From Heterotrichella gracilis (lineage: Eukaryota; Sar; Xanthophyceae; Tribonematales; Xanthonemataceae): a stretch of DNA of 64,000 bases. How positions within the stretch are numbered: the stretch's first letter is position 1; each line of letters begins with the position of its first letter. The notes beneath the pieces are model-generated. The model saw nothing but the letters and a program-made list of their open reading frames with translations, had not been told where the DNA came from and did not search any database. The stretch lies in the NCBI GenBank assembly GCA_032358255.1, contig JAULBX010032367.1, positions 1 to 64,000 on the forward strand. The letters run 5' to 3'. This document shows, piece after piece, positions 22,628-35,648 of the stretch. Both the position numbers and the translations under genes were made by a program.

Positions 22628-25600
22628 ATGGAAGGTGGGCACAGTGCGGAGCTGGTGGCTCTGCATGAGAGCCTCTACGCCCTCAGGACGGGGACCCCCA
22701 GCCGGCCGCTTGCCGCCGAGGTGGTGGAGCGGCTGCTGTCACACTCACAAGCCAGCTCTTCAGAGCCAGCGGAATTGCGTGGCAAGGTGGGGGGGGCTCC
22801 CCCACCGGCGTCAGTGCAGCAGCTACGAGCCCAGAGGGTGGCGCTGGGGCTGCTGTCAAAGGGACTGCCCGTGCCCCAAGAGCTGCTAGACGCCTGTGTG
22901 GGTGACCAGCCACCTCCACCGCTGGTATGGCTGCGTTTTGCACCGCTGTATTTGTCCCATATATTGTGCATGCATGCCTGTGGCAGTGGCTCTCAAGGTT
23001 GACTGGTACTTGCTGGTGGCTCCGCAGTTTGCGTCGCCGGACTCAATCAGAGCTGTGGGGAGGGATGGGCACGTGGGTCCACATGGAGAAGGTGGGTGGT
23101 TTTGCCCACATCCATACATGCAATCTTGTCAGTTTCCAACAGGTCAGGAACTCACCAGCGATTTGCACCCACAGCAGGTACCAGAGCGCAGCATCCAGAC
23201 GGTCAGGTGCCAGCAACGCAGGTGGGTGGGTTGTATCTGGATGCTGTCCTAACCCACACATACTCGCACAGCGTGTGTACCAAAGCAGTGTCATTACATG
23301 GCAACCCTCGCGCACACCCTAAACCCTACACCCGGTGGTGTGCAGGGCAATGGGCCTATTCTTGCGCCGCCAGCTGGCGGCAGCTGGTCGCTGCAGGACA
23401 TCCATGCGCAGCAGCAGCAGCGAGAGCAGGCCAGGCGGTCGCACCGGATACAGGAGCTGGAAACCCTTCCCGAAGGTCTCCCAAATGTAAGCTAAACCCT
23501 ACCGCCAGGACACTGCTACGCCGCACAGCAGTTGGTGCATCTTCACTCCCTGGCGTGTGATGCATACGCACCTCAGCCCGCCACATCTGCAAAGCCAACT
23601 CGCATATTGCATGCAAGGGTGGCGTCTGTCCGTACGACAGCAGCACAACACAAGGTTTGTATTGTCGCTGACTGCGTAAAATGTGGTACCTTGCTACCTG
23701 TGTCCCAAACAACACCGCCCGCCTTCAATAGCTGTGCACGGAGTCGCCTATCCCCCTGGCCGTACCAGGGTGTGGGTCAAAACCCTAAACCCTAAAATAC
23801 AGGAGGTCAAGACCCAGCTGGGCATCACGGTTTAAAGTACATGCGTACAACAATGTGCAAATGCGATTGTCGCATGCAGCTCACATTAGATCCCCCAAGT
23901 CCCTAGATCTTTAGATTTCTAAGTCTGGGTGCATTCTTAGATCACACAATCTCCTTGGTGCGCCAGAAAACCCCGCTGAACTCCAAGTTTAGGATGGATG
24001 TGCCATTTAGACACGCAATGCAGACATGGCGTGGGTCGCCCGCGCACCCTGGCCAGATCAGCAGACGCATACATACCTCACACCACCGCACCACATCGCC
24101 CGCTCCCCTTGGCCCCTCCACAGGAAGTACGGGTGAAAGCCCTCCTGGACCTGAAGGCGCTCAAGCTGGCGGGGCTGCAGCAGCGCGTGCGCGGCGACGT
24201 GCTCATGCAGCGGCGCCTGGAGCGCGACTGCCGCCCCGACGCGCTCCTAGATTGGGGCCGGTGGCGCCGGCGTGAGCCCCTGCCTCAGCTGTTTGATCCC
24301 CCCCAGCTGACGGTGCTGCAGGCGCAGCCCGTGCGGCACAGGCGGGGGCTGGAGGAGCTGGCCATGGAGGCGCACAGGTAGGGTTTTAGGGTTTCAGGGT
24401 TTTAGGGTTTGGAGTTTAGGGTCTAGGGGCCGGAGCCTCCGGCGGAGGAGCTGGCCATGGGGCCGCACAGGTAGGGTTTTAGGGTTTGGGGGCCGGAGGA
24501 GCTGGTCATGGAGGCGCAAGTAGGGTTTTAGGGGTTCAGGGGTTGGAGTGGAGCTTGCAATGGAGGCGCACAGGTCTTCCTTGCTGTGATTGTCACTGCA
24601 ATTGTATTTACGAAGAAAAGCCACTCATGGAATTGCATTTCCATCGATACCGATAGCCAGCCGTTGCCAACCCCGCAGGCAGCACGTTTCCCACCTCGAG
24701 AAGGAGCGCGATGCCACCATCACCCTGGCTGCGCTGCAGCGCGCGGCGGCTGGACAGCAGCGTGCGGCCGACGAGAAGCGGCGCCACTTGGAGGAGCTGG
24801 AGCGCCACAGGAGGGAGCTGGAGATGAAGCAGGTGGGTGGTGGTGGTATGGGGATGGGGGGTTTAGGATTTAGGGTTTTTTGAAAGGAGCGCCACCTGGA
24901 GGGGCTGGAGCGCCACAGGAGGGAGCTGGAGACCAAGCAGGTAAGTGGTGGGAGATGTGATGTGTGTGGGGGGGTGGGGGGGGAGGGGGGGATGGAGGGT
25001 GGTGGGACCAAGTGTGTGGGTGGTAGGGGAATTCGGGGGTGAGGACTACGCAGGTGGGTGGTGGTGGTGGGAAGACCACAGGGGTGCAGGGAAGACCACA
25101 GGGGTGCATGTTTGATTCACGGAAATCCACTGGTTGGGGTAAGGACCGCTGAAGTCGATACTGGCGCGCTGGGAGGGGACGTGGTGTGTCACATGGGGTG
25201 GTCACTGTTTAGGGTGTAGGATTCAGTGGGATGTCATTGTGTGCGCAAATGGGTGGTGGTGGTGGAGAGCTAGGGAAAATGCATTCAACGCACTGGGAAG
25301 AGACAAGCCTGGATGCAATTGCCCTAGTTGCCATGTGCGCGTATGGGGTTGCTTGGGGGATCGTGGGCGGGATCACTTGCCAAAATTTGAAGGATTCATG
25401 TCGCATGCGGTCAGGTCGCATGCAATTTGCCCGTGGCGTGACACACTGTGCAGCGTGGTGGTGCTGTCCTTTTGGGGGACTCCAGTGCCTGGGAGTACTC
25501 GACTGCCTGCTGCCATGCCATTGCATCCATGACATGTGCATGAAAGCCAGTGCTTATTGACCTGGCCCCACACCCACTCGCCTGCTTGTACCCCTGCAGA

Positions 25601-28600
25601 AGTCATCCAGGACCGGCGCAGCTTCCTGTACGAGGTTGCAAAAGGGAATATTTTAGCCATATATCATATGTTTGTAACCCCACACACACCATTTAAGGGA
25701 AACGTCCAAAAGGACGACCATACTTACTCGCTTGCTCTGCCCCTCCCTGCAGAAAGTCATCCAGGACCGGCGCAGCTTCCTGTACGAGGTTGCCACCCAG
25801 CAGCGGGACGTGCTGCGGCCGATGTACCAGCAGCAGGCAAAGAGGCGCGCGCAGAGGAACCAGGGGGTCAGGGGATGGCACACAAGGTGGGGTTCCAGGG
25901 TTTTGGGTTTGGGATGTAGTAGGTGGCGCAGTATACAAGTGGGTCACATGGTGGCACACAAGGTGGGGAGTCGGGGGTGTGGGGTTGGGGTGTGTGTCCG
26001 CAAGGTTGGGGACGGGTGGTGAGGACATCGGGTGGGGGCTGCACCATCCCCCTTGCATGCAAGCACACCACCACTACCACCACCTTGGCCTGCCCTGCAT
26101 GGGAGCTCCCCTTGGCAGCATGGAGAAGCGCACGCAGCAGGCTGAGGCTGGAAGGCGCATCCTTTTATATAAACGAAAACATGCATGGAACAGCTTGTGC
26201 ATGGCCGATGGCTGGTCTGGCTTTGTTGCCGGTATGCATGTAGCAAAAATAACGATGATGGAACAGCCGTCCGTTGTGTGGTTTGCGATGAGACGTTGAT
26301 TGCATCTGCAGGGAGGTCCGCAAGCTGCAGGCGGAGGCTGGCAGGCGCATCAATGCGCTGAAGAGCCACGACTACGAGGAGTACCTGCGCCTGGCCCACA
26401 CCGCCAAGAACAACCGCCTGCGCACCCTGCTGGAGAAGACTGATACGATATTGGAGGAGCTGGGGGTCAAGGTGAGCCATGCAACTCCAAACCTTATACC
26501 CTAAATCCCAAATCCTAACCTGGGACCGTGCTTTGGAGGAGCTGTCATCGTACTTTCGGATGTATATTGAAGCTGGCAACGGTTATGGGCCAAGACGTGC
26601 TTTGGCGAGGAACACACCTGCCTTGCTCAACGTCAGCCTACCCACACCACAAACGCACTCACCACACCTCGACCCTCCCAGGTGGACGACCAGCGGGCGG
26701 ATGTGGGCACCGATGATGCGGATGAGCCCCTGCTTGCATCCAATGGCTTCACCGCACTGGATGGGGCCCCTGTTGATGAGGCGCATCGCCGCGATGAGGC
26801 GCATGACCCCGTGCAGCGCAGCATGCTGGCGGCGCAGGTAATCTCATTAAATTTTGTTTGAAATTTAGCTTGTTGCATTTCATTGAAATGCATTTGGTCA
26901 ATCCATTACATGCTGGCCTCCTTTGGGCTGACTCTTGGGCCTATTCCAGGACCTGCCGCGTTGTAAGTAATGCTTTTTCCTTCCTTTTTTCCTTCTCTAT
27001 CCACTCACACATGCCAATTACCAATTCTGCAGCCCCAGTACTACGGCATGGTCCACAGCGTGAAGGAGGCGGTGCGCCAGCCCGACATGCTGCGCGGGGG
27101 CGAGCTGCGATCCTACCAGGTGGAGGGGGTCAAGTTCCTGGTGTCGCTGGTCAACAACAGGATGAACGGCATTCTGGCGGACGAGATGGGGCTGGGCAAG
27201 ACCATACAGACCATCGCCTTCCTTGCGTTCCTGGCGGAGGCCAAGGACAACCATGGACCCCACATGATCCTGGCGCCAAAGGTAACCCGGGATGCGGCAG
27301 GGCTGGGAGGGCTGTGTGTACAGGGTTGGGGGGCAGCTGATAGCGGTTGCACGAGGTAAGTGGGGAGCAAAATCCACAGCATAAGCACGGATGAGATGGG
27401 GCTGGGCAGGACTATACAAACCATTGCCTTTTTGTGCGTTTTTTGACTGAGGCCAAAGACAACCTGGCAGGGGCAGCATATGATTGTGGCGCCAAAGGTT
27501 ACCCATTTTGTTTTTTAACGATACAGGCTGTTATTTGAATTTTTAGTATTTAATTCCGGATTTCTCCAGGGTAATGCCAACGTGGATTACGATTTCAGGC
27601 TGTGCGCCCTACTGGTCCAAGGAGGTGCCATGGACACTGGCATCTTCGCCATCCAGTTCAGCATTGATAAATAATACCAACCATTTGTTGTTTCCAGGCT
27701 GTGCTGCCCAACTGGTCCAAGGAGGCCGCCAAGTGGGTCCCCAACATGGGCGTGGTGCTGTACGACGGGTCCCCAGAGGAGCGCCGACAGCTGCAGCAGG
27801 ACACCATCCTGCCAGCCACCTTCAACGTGCTGCTCACGCACTACGACCTGGTCATTAGGGACAAGCACGTGCTAAAAAAGGTAAGGGGTGGGGGTGGGGG
27901 TGGGGGTGGGGGGTGCTTGTGGGTGCTTTGCATGTGTGCGCATGCCCGTGTGGATGGGGAAAAAGGTGTGTGTGTGGTGGGGGGGGGGGGTAATTGGGAC
28001 CTCGCAAGAAATGCTTATTCTGTGCATATTCCACAGTGCATGCCAACCTGACATATGCTAGCAAAACACTTCGACATTGATATGTGTCATTCCTTGGTAT
28101 AATCCATTATGTCCTGAAAGAAAGAAGCAAGCAATCGGAATGCACAAATTTAAATGCATTTACCCTGGTTTCAGATCCAGTGGGAGGTGCTTGTGGTGGA
28201 CGAGGGCCACCGCCTGAAGAACAGCGAGTCCAAGCTGGCAGACATCCTGCGCTCCTACTCGGTCAAGCACCGCGTGCTGCTGACGGGCACCCCCATCCAG
28301 AACTCGCTGAACGAGCTGTGGGCGCTGCTCAACTTTGTGCTGCCCAAGGTGTTCAACAGCGCGGATACGTTCGATGAGTGGTTCGCGGCGCCGTTCAAGG
28401 TGGGAATGGGGGGTGGGATGAGAGATCGCATGTCTTGTTGGTGTTAGATAAGTATGTATTTTATCAAATGCATGCTATTGAACTTAAATAATCTCATAGT
28501 CCCTGAAGGTATTTCTACATAAGAGCGACACACTCATACTTAAAAACGCTATGACTAAATATACTCTGACACTGAGAATTGTCCAATATGATATTATTGC

Positions 28601-31600
28601 TTTGTTATTCTGATGATTACTCCCCCAACAGGAAAAATAAAAAAATATTTTATGAATATTCTGAACTCAAATGCAGAACGCCTCCGCCGCCCCCGTGGAC
28701 GAGGCCAGCGCCCAGCTCGACGAGGAGGAGGCCCTGCTTGTGATCAACCGCCTGCACCAGGTACTGCGCCCATTCATGCTGCGGCGCACCAAGGCGGAGG
28801 TCGAGAAGGAGCTGCCTGCCAAGAAGGAGCACGTGGTCAAGTGCGCAATGAGCGCATGGCAGAAGGTGGGTGGGTGGGGAGTGGGCGCGTGGTGGTGGGG
28901 AGGGCTGGTGGTGGAGGTGGAGGGAATCTGGCGTGAGGGTGGGGGCTTGCTGTGACTCGGACTCTGCCCCAATGCTTCTTAGCCCCCTTGGCGCAGGACG
29001 TGTACCTGCTGTTGACATCACCCCCTCCCCCACCCACACATCTCCCCCTCCCCTCCCCCCAGGTCTTGTACCAGCAGATCACCGAGACGGGGCGCGTGAG
29101 CCTTGACAACAAGCAGCGCGTGCTGTCCAACGCCGCCATGCACCTGCGCAAGGCCTGCAACCACCCCTACCTCTTCCTCATGGACCAGGGGTCCTACTAC
29201 GAGCCGCAGGATCCAGAGGAGCTGGTGCGCGCGAGTGGCAAGATGGAGGTGCTGGACAGGGTGCTGCCCAAGCTGAAAGCTGCAGGTGGGTGATGGGGTG
29301 GGATGGACTGTGGGGGGGGGGGGAGGTGAGGTGGGTATGGCGTGAGGTGAGATGGGGGGGGGGGGCAGGTACATCGACAGGGCCATGGGATACCTGCGCC
29401 TTGCCTGTGCCGATCACCACCCAACAACAAACACCCTGCACACACCACCACCCGCTCTTGAAACATCAAACACCCCCACTCTCCCACTCAAGTGCGTCCC
29501 CCACCAATGCAGGCCACCGCGTGCTGCTCTTCTCCCAGATGACCCGCGCCCTGGACATCATACAGGACTACCTGGAGCTGCGCGCGATGCGCTACCTGCG
29601 ACTGGACGGCACCACAAAGACCGACGAGCGGGGGTCCATGCTGGACGAGTTCAATCGCGAGGACTCGGAGGTGTTTCTGTTCATGCTGTCTACCAGGGCT
29701 GGTGGGTTGGGGCTCAACCTGCAGACCGCGGATACGGTGATCATGTTTGACAGCGATTGGAACCCCCAGATGGACCTGCAGGTGGGTGGTGTGGGTGGAG
29801 GGGGAGGGGGGTCTGCAAGGGTGTGTGTGGTGCATGTATGTATGGCATGCCTCACTCCAGTGCTCCTGTGCTTTGCTTCCCCTGACCTGTGCTTTGCTTC
29901 CCCTGGCCTGTACTGCATTCCTCAGGTACCGTATCGTACCTGTCCTGACCAGTAATTTGTGTCCCCTGTGGCACCGCGTCGGTCACAAGCATACCTCCCC
30001 TATGCTGGCCACGTAATGTACTTCCCATGACCTGTATCGCCCCCCCTCCAGGCCGAGGACCGGGCGCACCGCATCGGCCAGAAGCGCGACGTGCTAGTGC
30101 TGGTGCTGGTGAGCGCTGGTACCATTGAGGAGGCCATTCAGGACAGGGCGCACCAGAAGAGGGACATTGACGCCAAGGTCATACAGGTGAGTGGGTCGGC
30201 CTATTAGCTATGCACACCCCTTTGCTTCCCGGTCCATATTGCACACCGTGGTCAGCGGTTTGTTGTATTATCTTGTAGATGGCGCAGCTGGCTTGAACCC
30301 TATCCCGTGACCTTAACCCCACAAATGGTGCAGCTAACCTTGAGTCTAGACCCTGACCCTTACCAAACCCCAAATGTTGCATTCTAGCAAATGACGCCAG
30401 GCTTATGCACCATGTTGTCAATTCGTAGCTTTCTGCCCTCCCCACCCCATTTTGCTACTCACCCCTCCCCTCCCTGCTCCCCAGGCCGGCATGTTCAACG
30501 ACAAGTCCACGCACAACGAGCGCCAGCAGGTGCTGCAGTCCATTATGCGGAGGGGGGGCGCGGATGTGGGAGGGGACCCACACTCGCCCGCACAGGTGAA
30601 TACATGAGCTGCCTCGTGCCTCACGTCATGTCTGAGGGCTTTGAGAAAAATGCAGAATGAGTGAGGGCCATTTCAGAGCCTTGATGTGTTCCTGGTCGTT
30701 CCACTGCAGCTTGACACGTCAAGGACAACTCAAATGGAGTGTCCATAACAAACAGAAAAGGAATTTGAGATATAAAAGCCATATTATTACAATGAAGGGT
30801 AGAGAATAATATTATGTATTGTGAACATTTTTATGTGTGTGTCCCAGGTGAACCAGCTTCTGGCGCGCACCCCCGAGGAGCTGCACATGTTCCAGCGCAT
30901 GGACGAGGCGGCTGAGGAGGCGGCGGGGCCCGATCGGCTTCCTCGCCTCATGGAGCTTGTTGAGATTCCTAGCTGGGTGATGGAGGCGGAGCAGGAGGTG
31001 CAGGAGGAGGAGGTGGGTGGCAAGGGGCAGAAAAGGGCCACAAAATATAATCAAAGATTTTGTTTTACCATTATTGCCAATATTCACATAATCCCAAATC
31101 TTTATGAAAAATTTACTATCATATATCATTGATGCAAGAGATGTCGAAGAATACGTGTTGAATTGATACTGGAAGGGGGAGAGCACACACAAAAGAAGTA
31201 ACAACAACAATGAATTCCGTCTGGGCTGATCCCCATGAGTGTCCCTGCAGGCGTCCGAGGCCAGCGAAGCCGGGGACGAGAACGGCGGGCGGCGACGCAA
31301 GCGGCGGCGAACCACCTCCACCGCCCTCTACGACGAGCAGATGTCGGACAGCCTGTTCTTCAGGCTACTAGAGGATCCCGAGGGGGTGGCGGAGGCGGCG
31401 GCAAGGTCTTTGGCACGCGCATCGGCGCGGGAATTGGCGCGCGAGGGGGGGGATGGCAAGGGGAAGAAGGGGGAGGGGAAGGCTGTGGGTGGGGCCAAGG
31501 CACGGCGGCCGGCGGCGGGGGATAGCAATGCAGGCAATGGCAAGGTGGGCAGGGGGCGGGGGCAGGAAGTGGGGGGAGGAGGTGGAGGCAGACCATAATC

Positions 31601-32460
31601 CTGAATTAGGGTCCAGGGGAGCGTTCTTGTAGGGGGCTGGTTGCGGTTGCTGCTGTTGATTGACAGGGATGGTAATGGTTATCCAGAGTGAATCATCAGA
31701 TTCTCTGGCGACCGCGAAATAATTGCTGGTCCAGGTGGGCAACCAGCATTGGCCAGTGTGTACGCTGATAGCACAAACCCTTAATCCTACAAATGCTGAC
31801 AGCGTGGCGGTGGGTGCGCAGGCGCAGGCCAAGGGTCCCCCTCGGCGCGGCAGTGGCGACACGGACGGGAATGCGGCCTCGGGGGCGGCGGCCAGGCGAA
31901 AACCCCTGCCAGCACGCCCGCCCCGCCCCGAGAAGTCCGAACCGCGGTCCATGCAGCTGCGGGGCAGCAGGGCTGCGTCCTCGTCTCGAGGTAGGCGCTG
32001 CAAATTGCTTGTGCTGGGAAGTTGTTTTGCGGGCACCTTGCTCAGGCAGCCGCCTGTCGTGTGTGGAGCAGCAACTCCCGTGGGAAGTGAGGGCGGATGG
32101 CATGGACTTTGTGCAGCAATGCATGGGCATGGCCTGGAGTTTTATATGTATATCTTTTCATTTCTGAGCATCCAGCAGCTGGCTGGTTGCTGACAGCGGG
32201 GCAAGCACACTAAACCCTAAACCCTAAACAGCATCCATGCATCTACAAGAGCATGTCAGGCATTGCCGGCTGTGGATGTGCACATGTGCTGGTCGCATCA
32301 CAGCACTCCATCTGCATGCATGGACACCGTCCTGCATTTGCTGCGTTGGTGACCTTGTGTGTGCGTCTGTGCAGATGATGGTGGTGTGGAGTCAGACAGC
32401 GAGGTGGTGCAGTCGCCTGGCACCAAGCCCCGCAGGTCACGCAGCAGCCGCAACGCATGA
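22628..32460 (+). CDS. SWI/SNF (SNF2 family) chromatin-remodelling ATPase, BRM/MINU type
   Basis: Nineteen exons give about 1197 residues: 22628-22924, 23346-23486, 24124-24377, 24679-24832, 25753-25886, 26312-26471, 26682-26837, 27033-27281, 27698-27880, 28175-28399, 28677-28865, 29063-29285, 29513-29781, 30052-30186, 30485-30595, 30848-31012, 31251-31544, 31822-31990 and 32375-32460. Order of parts: a QLQ-like stretch near residue 80; RIQELETLP and an HSA domain (about 135-380); and the helicase core with DEMGLGKT (about 482-489), DEGH (585-588), [20 protein letters not shown] and RAHRIGQ (882-888). Then come a SnAC domain ([11 protein letters not shown]) and a basic Ser/Arg-rich tail. No bromodomain is present, as in plant MINU/CHR12 ATPases. 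It should be the nucleosome-moving subunit of a SWI/SNF complex. A small additional exon between the first two is possible. Confidence 0.95.
24425..24575 (+). repeat. three decayed copies of SNF2 exon 3 end with donor
   Basis: Copies of GGAGGAGCTGGCCATGG and the CGCACAGGTAGGG donor lie near 24440-24478, 24490-24525 and 24540-24573. Each is spaced by GTTTTAGGGTTT-type units, starting right at the real donor (24378). Confidence 0.88.
24887..24940 (+). repeat. in-phase copy of SNF2 exon 4 end, possible cassette exon
   Basis: The segment repeats the last 54 bases of exon 4 with about five differences. It is open for 18 codons, keeps phase 0 at both ends, is preceded by a T-rich tract and GAAAG, and is followed by a consensus GTAAGT donor. 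Including it would extend the HSA helix by 18 residues without changing the frame. RNA evidence is needed to call it an exon. Confidence 0.6.
25590..25655 (+). repeat. decayed copy of SNF2 exon 5 start
   Basis: CCTGCAG and about 40 bases of exon 5 (25753 onward) are repeated with one base missing at the junction, so the frame would shift if it were used. Confidence 0.88.
25945..26160 (+). repeat. decayed copies of SNF2 exon 5 end and exon 6 start
   Basis: 25945-25972 repeats GGCACACAAGGTGGGG from the exon 5 donor. 26113-26160 repeats the start of exon 6, with GCTGAGGCTGGAAGGCGCATC, about 200 bp before the real one. Confidence 0.75.
27386..27635 (+). repeat. decayed copies of SNF2 exon 8 end and exon 9 start
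   Basis: 27386-27503 repeats the last ~115 bases of exon 8, from the ATPase motif GATGAGATGGGGCTGGGC through its AAAGGT donor, with several gaps. 27591-27635 repeats the exon 9 acceptor and the bases coding for NWSKE. Both copies sit in the same intron and mirror the two exons that flank it. Confidence 0.9.
29378..29425 (+). repeat. decayed copy of an internal part of SNF2 exon 12
   Basis: This resembles the exon 12 sequence near 29138-29175 coding for [10 protein letters not shown]. Here the copied block is not at the exon edge, so the assignment is weaker than for the other copies. Confidence 0.5.
29965..29995 (+). repeat. decayed copy of SNF2 exon 14 start
   Basis: GGCACCGCGTCGGTCACAAGC repeats the codons for AHRIGQK in exon 14. 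The CCCCTGACCTGT segments before it, near 29877-29911, also recur as CCCATGACCTGT just ahead of the real acceptor. Confidence 0.65.
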
Positions 32461-34026
32461 CTGGCAGCCGCGCTTCACCCTAATTCAATAGCCTTAGACC
32501 CTGAACCCAAGTCCCTAAGCACATCGGCGGCGACGTGTGCGGCACAGCGGTACGCAGCAGCTGCAACGCCATGGCATGGCCTGCGGTCACCCTTATAACA
32601 ACAGCCACATCACTAGACTGGCGGTGGCTGCAACACAGCGGCTGGCGGTGCTGGTGTTTAGGGTTTAATCCCGGATACCCTAACCCTCATACAGCGCGGC
32701 TGGGGGTGATAGATGGCGGTTATGTGCTGCCAGCTGGATGTATGCAATGGAGAGATAGTTGTTTCCAGAGTGCAAGCATCTGCTGACGGGGTCATCTATT
32801 TTGGGAGATGGGTGGTGGCAAGGGAGGGAATGGGTGCCAACTGTGGCGTTATTTCTACTTGGTTTTGTTTGGCACTGTTCAGTCTTTTCCATCTTGCTGC
32901 AGTTTTACGCATCGGTGCTATAAATTGCACATCTCAGTTTATATTTTGTTTCTCGACAGAACTGCATGCTTGGCTGATAAACCTGTTATGATCCAGGGAC
33001 TTTTTTTGCAAGTGCGTCCAAAATTAATTAGCTTGTGCACATATTTCCTTTCGAGACCTGTCGGTTTGCAGCCCATGATGTCTCAATTGAATATTTCCCC
33101 TTGGAATACAATCCATTCCCAATCACGTTGATGCCCTGGTTTCAGTCTTAACACCCATGACCTTTTCAAATGAGTCTTAAGTTTCCATCAGAAGGGTTTA
33201 TTTCCCAACCGCTGTATAACCCTTGACTGCCAGTGACTTGCCAGTCAAGCAGGTTTCCTTGAAGTTTGCGTGCAAAACCTTGCCCAGACGGCTGGAAAGT
33301 GCTACATCTGAGACCTATGGTGCATGTTGTCGCCCGCCTGGTGTCTGATTCAAACATTATGTATGATAACTTGTAAACGTCAACCTGAGAGCCACCCGAC
33401 GTCAACATCATCGTGGTAGCATTATCACAAGGCCATTGTTAGCTGCAATGACGCACCCTGTATTTGAGACAGTTAACCAGTGGCGGCAACTATGGATGCA
33501 ATATTCCATAGTGAACACAACAGCAAGTAATTGTCTGAGCGCTGAACATCTCTGTTCATGTGTGCATGGGACCAAGGAACTGGAAACTGACACAGTCTGC
33601 TTGAGTCAAGTTGGTGTGACAGTTACAACATCCGATGTACAGTGTACTGCAACAACTCTTTGATACCAAAAAAGCCTTGCTATTGATACCCGTGGTGCTG
33701 GAACGGCACCCGCAAACCCAAGTCCATTTGAGCGACAAAGCAGCTGGAAAACCTAGGGGACAGAGCATGGCCCAGGTGACACAACCTGAAAGGAGACCTG
33801 CCAAGCTGGACAGCTGTTCCACTTGCATGCAGAAGGGCGCAGCAAGTCTAAGCGGTTGTCAGTTCTCCAGCCAGTGGTCAGTTCTTGAAGGCACCTAAAA
33901 CGTGCTGTTGCCAGTGTTGGTTTTGAAATGGTAAAGCAAGCTGCCATCGCCCAGGCTGACTGTGCGCCATACAGCACCCCAGCTGCAAACTTCAACCAGC
34001 CTTGGGTGGTAGCGCAGCCGCATTCC
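32461..34026. other. convergent 3' region between SNF2 and cytochrome c1
   Basis: No gene is visible. About 60-130 bp beyond the SNF2 stop codon, at 32520-32590, there is a degraded copy of the last exon end (ACGCAGCAGCTGCAACGCC). CCCTAAACCC units lie just before the last exon, at 32211-32228, and near 32655-32690. Confidence 0.5.
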
Positions 34027-35648
34027 TTAGTTGACCACGTCCACCACGATCCTCCTTGACTTGATGGTCGTCCACCTGAAGCGCTTGTAGTAGGCGGCCT
34101 GGAGGAACACCAGGCACATGACGAAGATCCACTTGGTGCCCATCAGCTTCCTGTCGTCGTGCTCCGGCTCCGCTGCCCAGGCAAGGAAGCTCACCACGTC
34201 CTGCAGGGGGTGGTGTGCGTTTTGAGCGCTCGGTGTTGTACAGCACTTGGACATGGCATGCATCATGCAATGTACAGGGTGGCCACACCAGTCTCATGGT
34301 TGCAGAACTCCGGTTGAGATTCCGTGCAGGCCCACAGGGATGCGTCCACCAACAGTGGGCACAAGCCCATGCACTTCTGCCAAGTGCCAGTCCATGTACC
34401 CTTTGTCATCCAAGATTGCCAACTGTTATCCAAAGCTGACGGTAGACCCATGCGATAACTGCAAACCCAAAATTAGGATTTGCAGCTGCCTAGACTGCGC
34501 TTACCTTGGCTTGTTGTGACTCTGAGGCCTCGGTGCCGTCCTCGTACTCCACCCCACCCTCTGCCAGCATCTTGGGCATGGCGATGGCACCCCCGGGGAA
34601 GTAGGGGTTGTAGTACAGCCCCTCACGAACCTGGCACAGGCAAACAAGTGATTGGGTGAGAACCCTATACAGCCGGGGCACCTCCAGGTCTCACTTGGAA
34701 GTCCCTTATCCTGACTGACAGAGGGTTTGGGAGGATTCGTTCAAGCATTGGGGCAGTGCATATCCACTACTGCGCCCACAGCAACTCCAGATTCCCAGGG
34801 ATGCACCTAAGTGAGGGTCAGAGGGCCTCCCTGCAGCCAGCAGTAGGGCTACCTGCAAGCCTGCAGTGGGGACATGTCCCCAATGCATGGGATCCACCCC
34901 CCCCTGCACCAAAACGCACCGTGACACCCGCTGGGGGCTCGCGGTATCCCAAGAGCAGCGAGAACACGTAGTTCAGCCCGTCGTGGCGCGCCTTGGTGAT
35001 GAGGGTGAGGTCAGGAGGATATGCCCCGCCGTTGGCATAGCGCGCATGGGACTCATTGGCGTAGGGCCTGGGCAGTGGGTCGCTGAGCTTGCCAGGCCGG
35101 CTGAACATCTCCCCCTCGTCATTGGGCCCATCCTCGAACTCTTGCTCGGCTGCCAGGGCCTTCGCTTCCTCCTCCGTGTAGGCCACGCCCACCAGGTCTC
35201 TGTAGTGGATGGACTGCACGCTGTGGCAGGCTGCACACACCTGCTGGTACACCTGATGGCCCCGCCGGATAGCGGTGTGGTCATAGGCGCTGAAGAAGCC
35301 GTTGTGGGGCCAGTCGTACTCTGGGGCGTGCAGCCCGTGCTCGGCCTCGTCTGCCAGTGCCACGCCTACCAGGCTTGCCGCTGCCCCAGCCATCGCACCA
35401 TACTTCCAGTACTTGCTGCCCTGCGCTGCCTGGCCATCTGCCCCGGTGTGCACCTGCTGCGCCCCAACCGCCGCTCCAGGCACAAGCTGCGACACGATGT
35501 CGAGGTTTAAGACAGGTAAAGACAGGTTCAAAGGTAGAAGAGTAGGCAAGGAAGCCCAGCTCACCTTCGCAGCTGAGGATGACGGTGCTCCAGATGCCAC
35601 GCCCTGCCTCAGGGCCCGCCAGAGGGCTGCACCGCCAGAGCGCAACAT
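34027..35648 (-). CDS. CYC1: cytochrome c1, haem subunit of respiratory complex III
   Basis: Four exons: 35648-35565, 35486-34920, 34630-34505 and 34200-34027, about 316 residues. A basic N-terminus and a hydrophobic stretch (about 58-73) form the bipartite presequence. The mature part starts near an [15 protein letters not shown] block. Haem attachment is at CAACH (Cys112, Cys115, His116), and Met235 in [13 protein letters not shown] is the expected sixth ligand. A C-terminal membrane anchor ([13 protein letters not shown]) ends in [11 protein letters not shown]. The first intron is 78 bp and stays open, so an unspliced reading also gives one long frame; splicing removes a segment absent from other cytochrome c1 proteins. 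Its start codon lies 413 bp from that of complex I NDUFV1. Confidence 0.96.
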
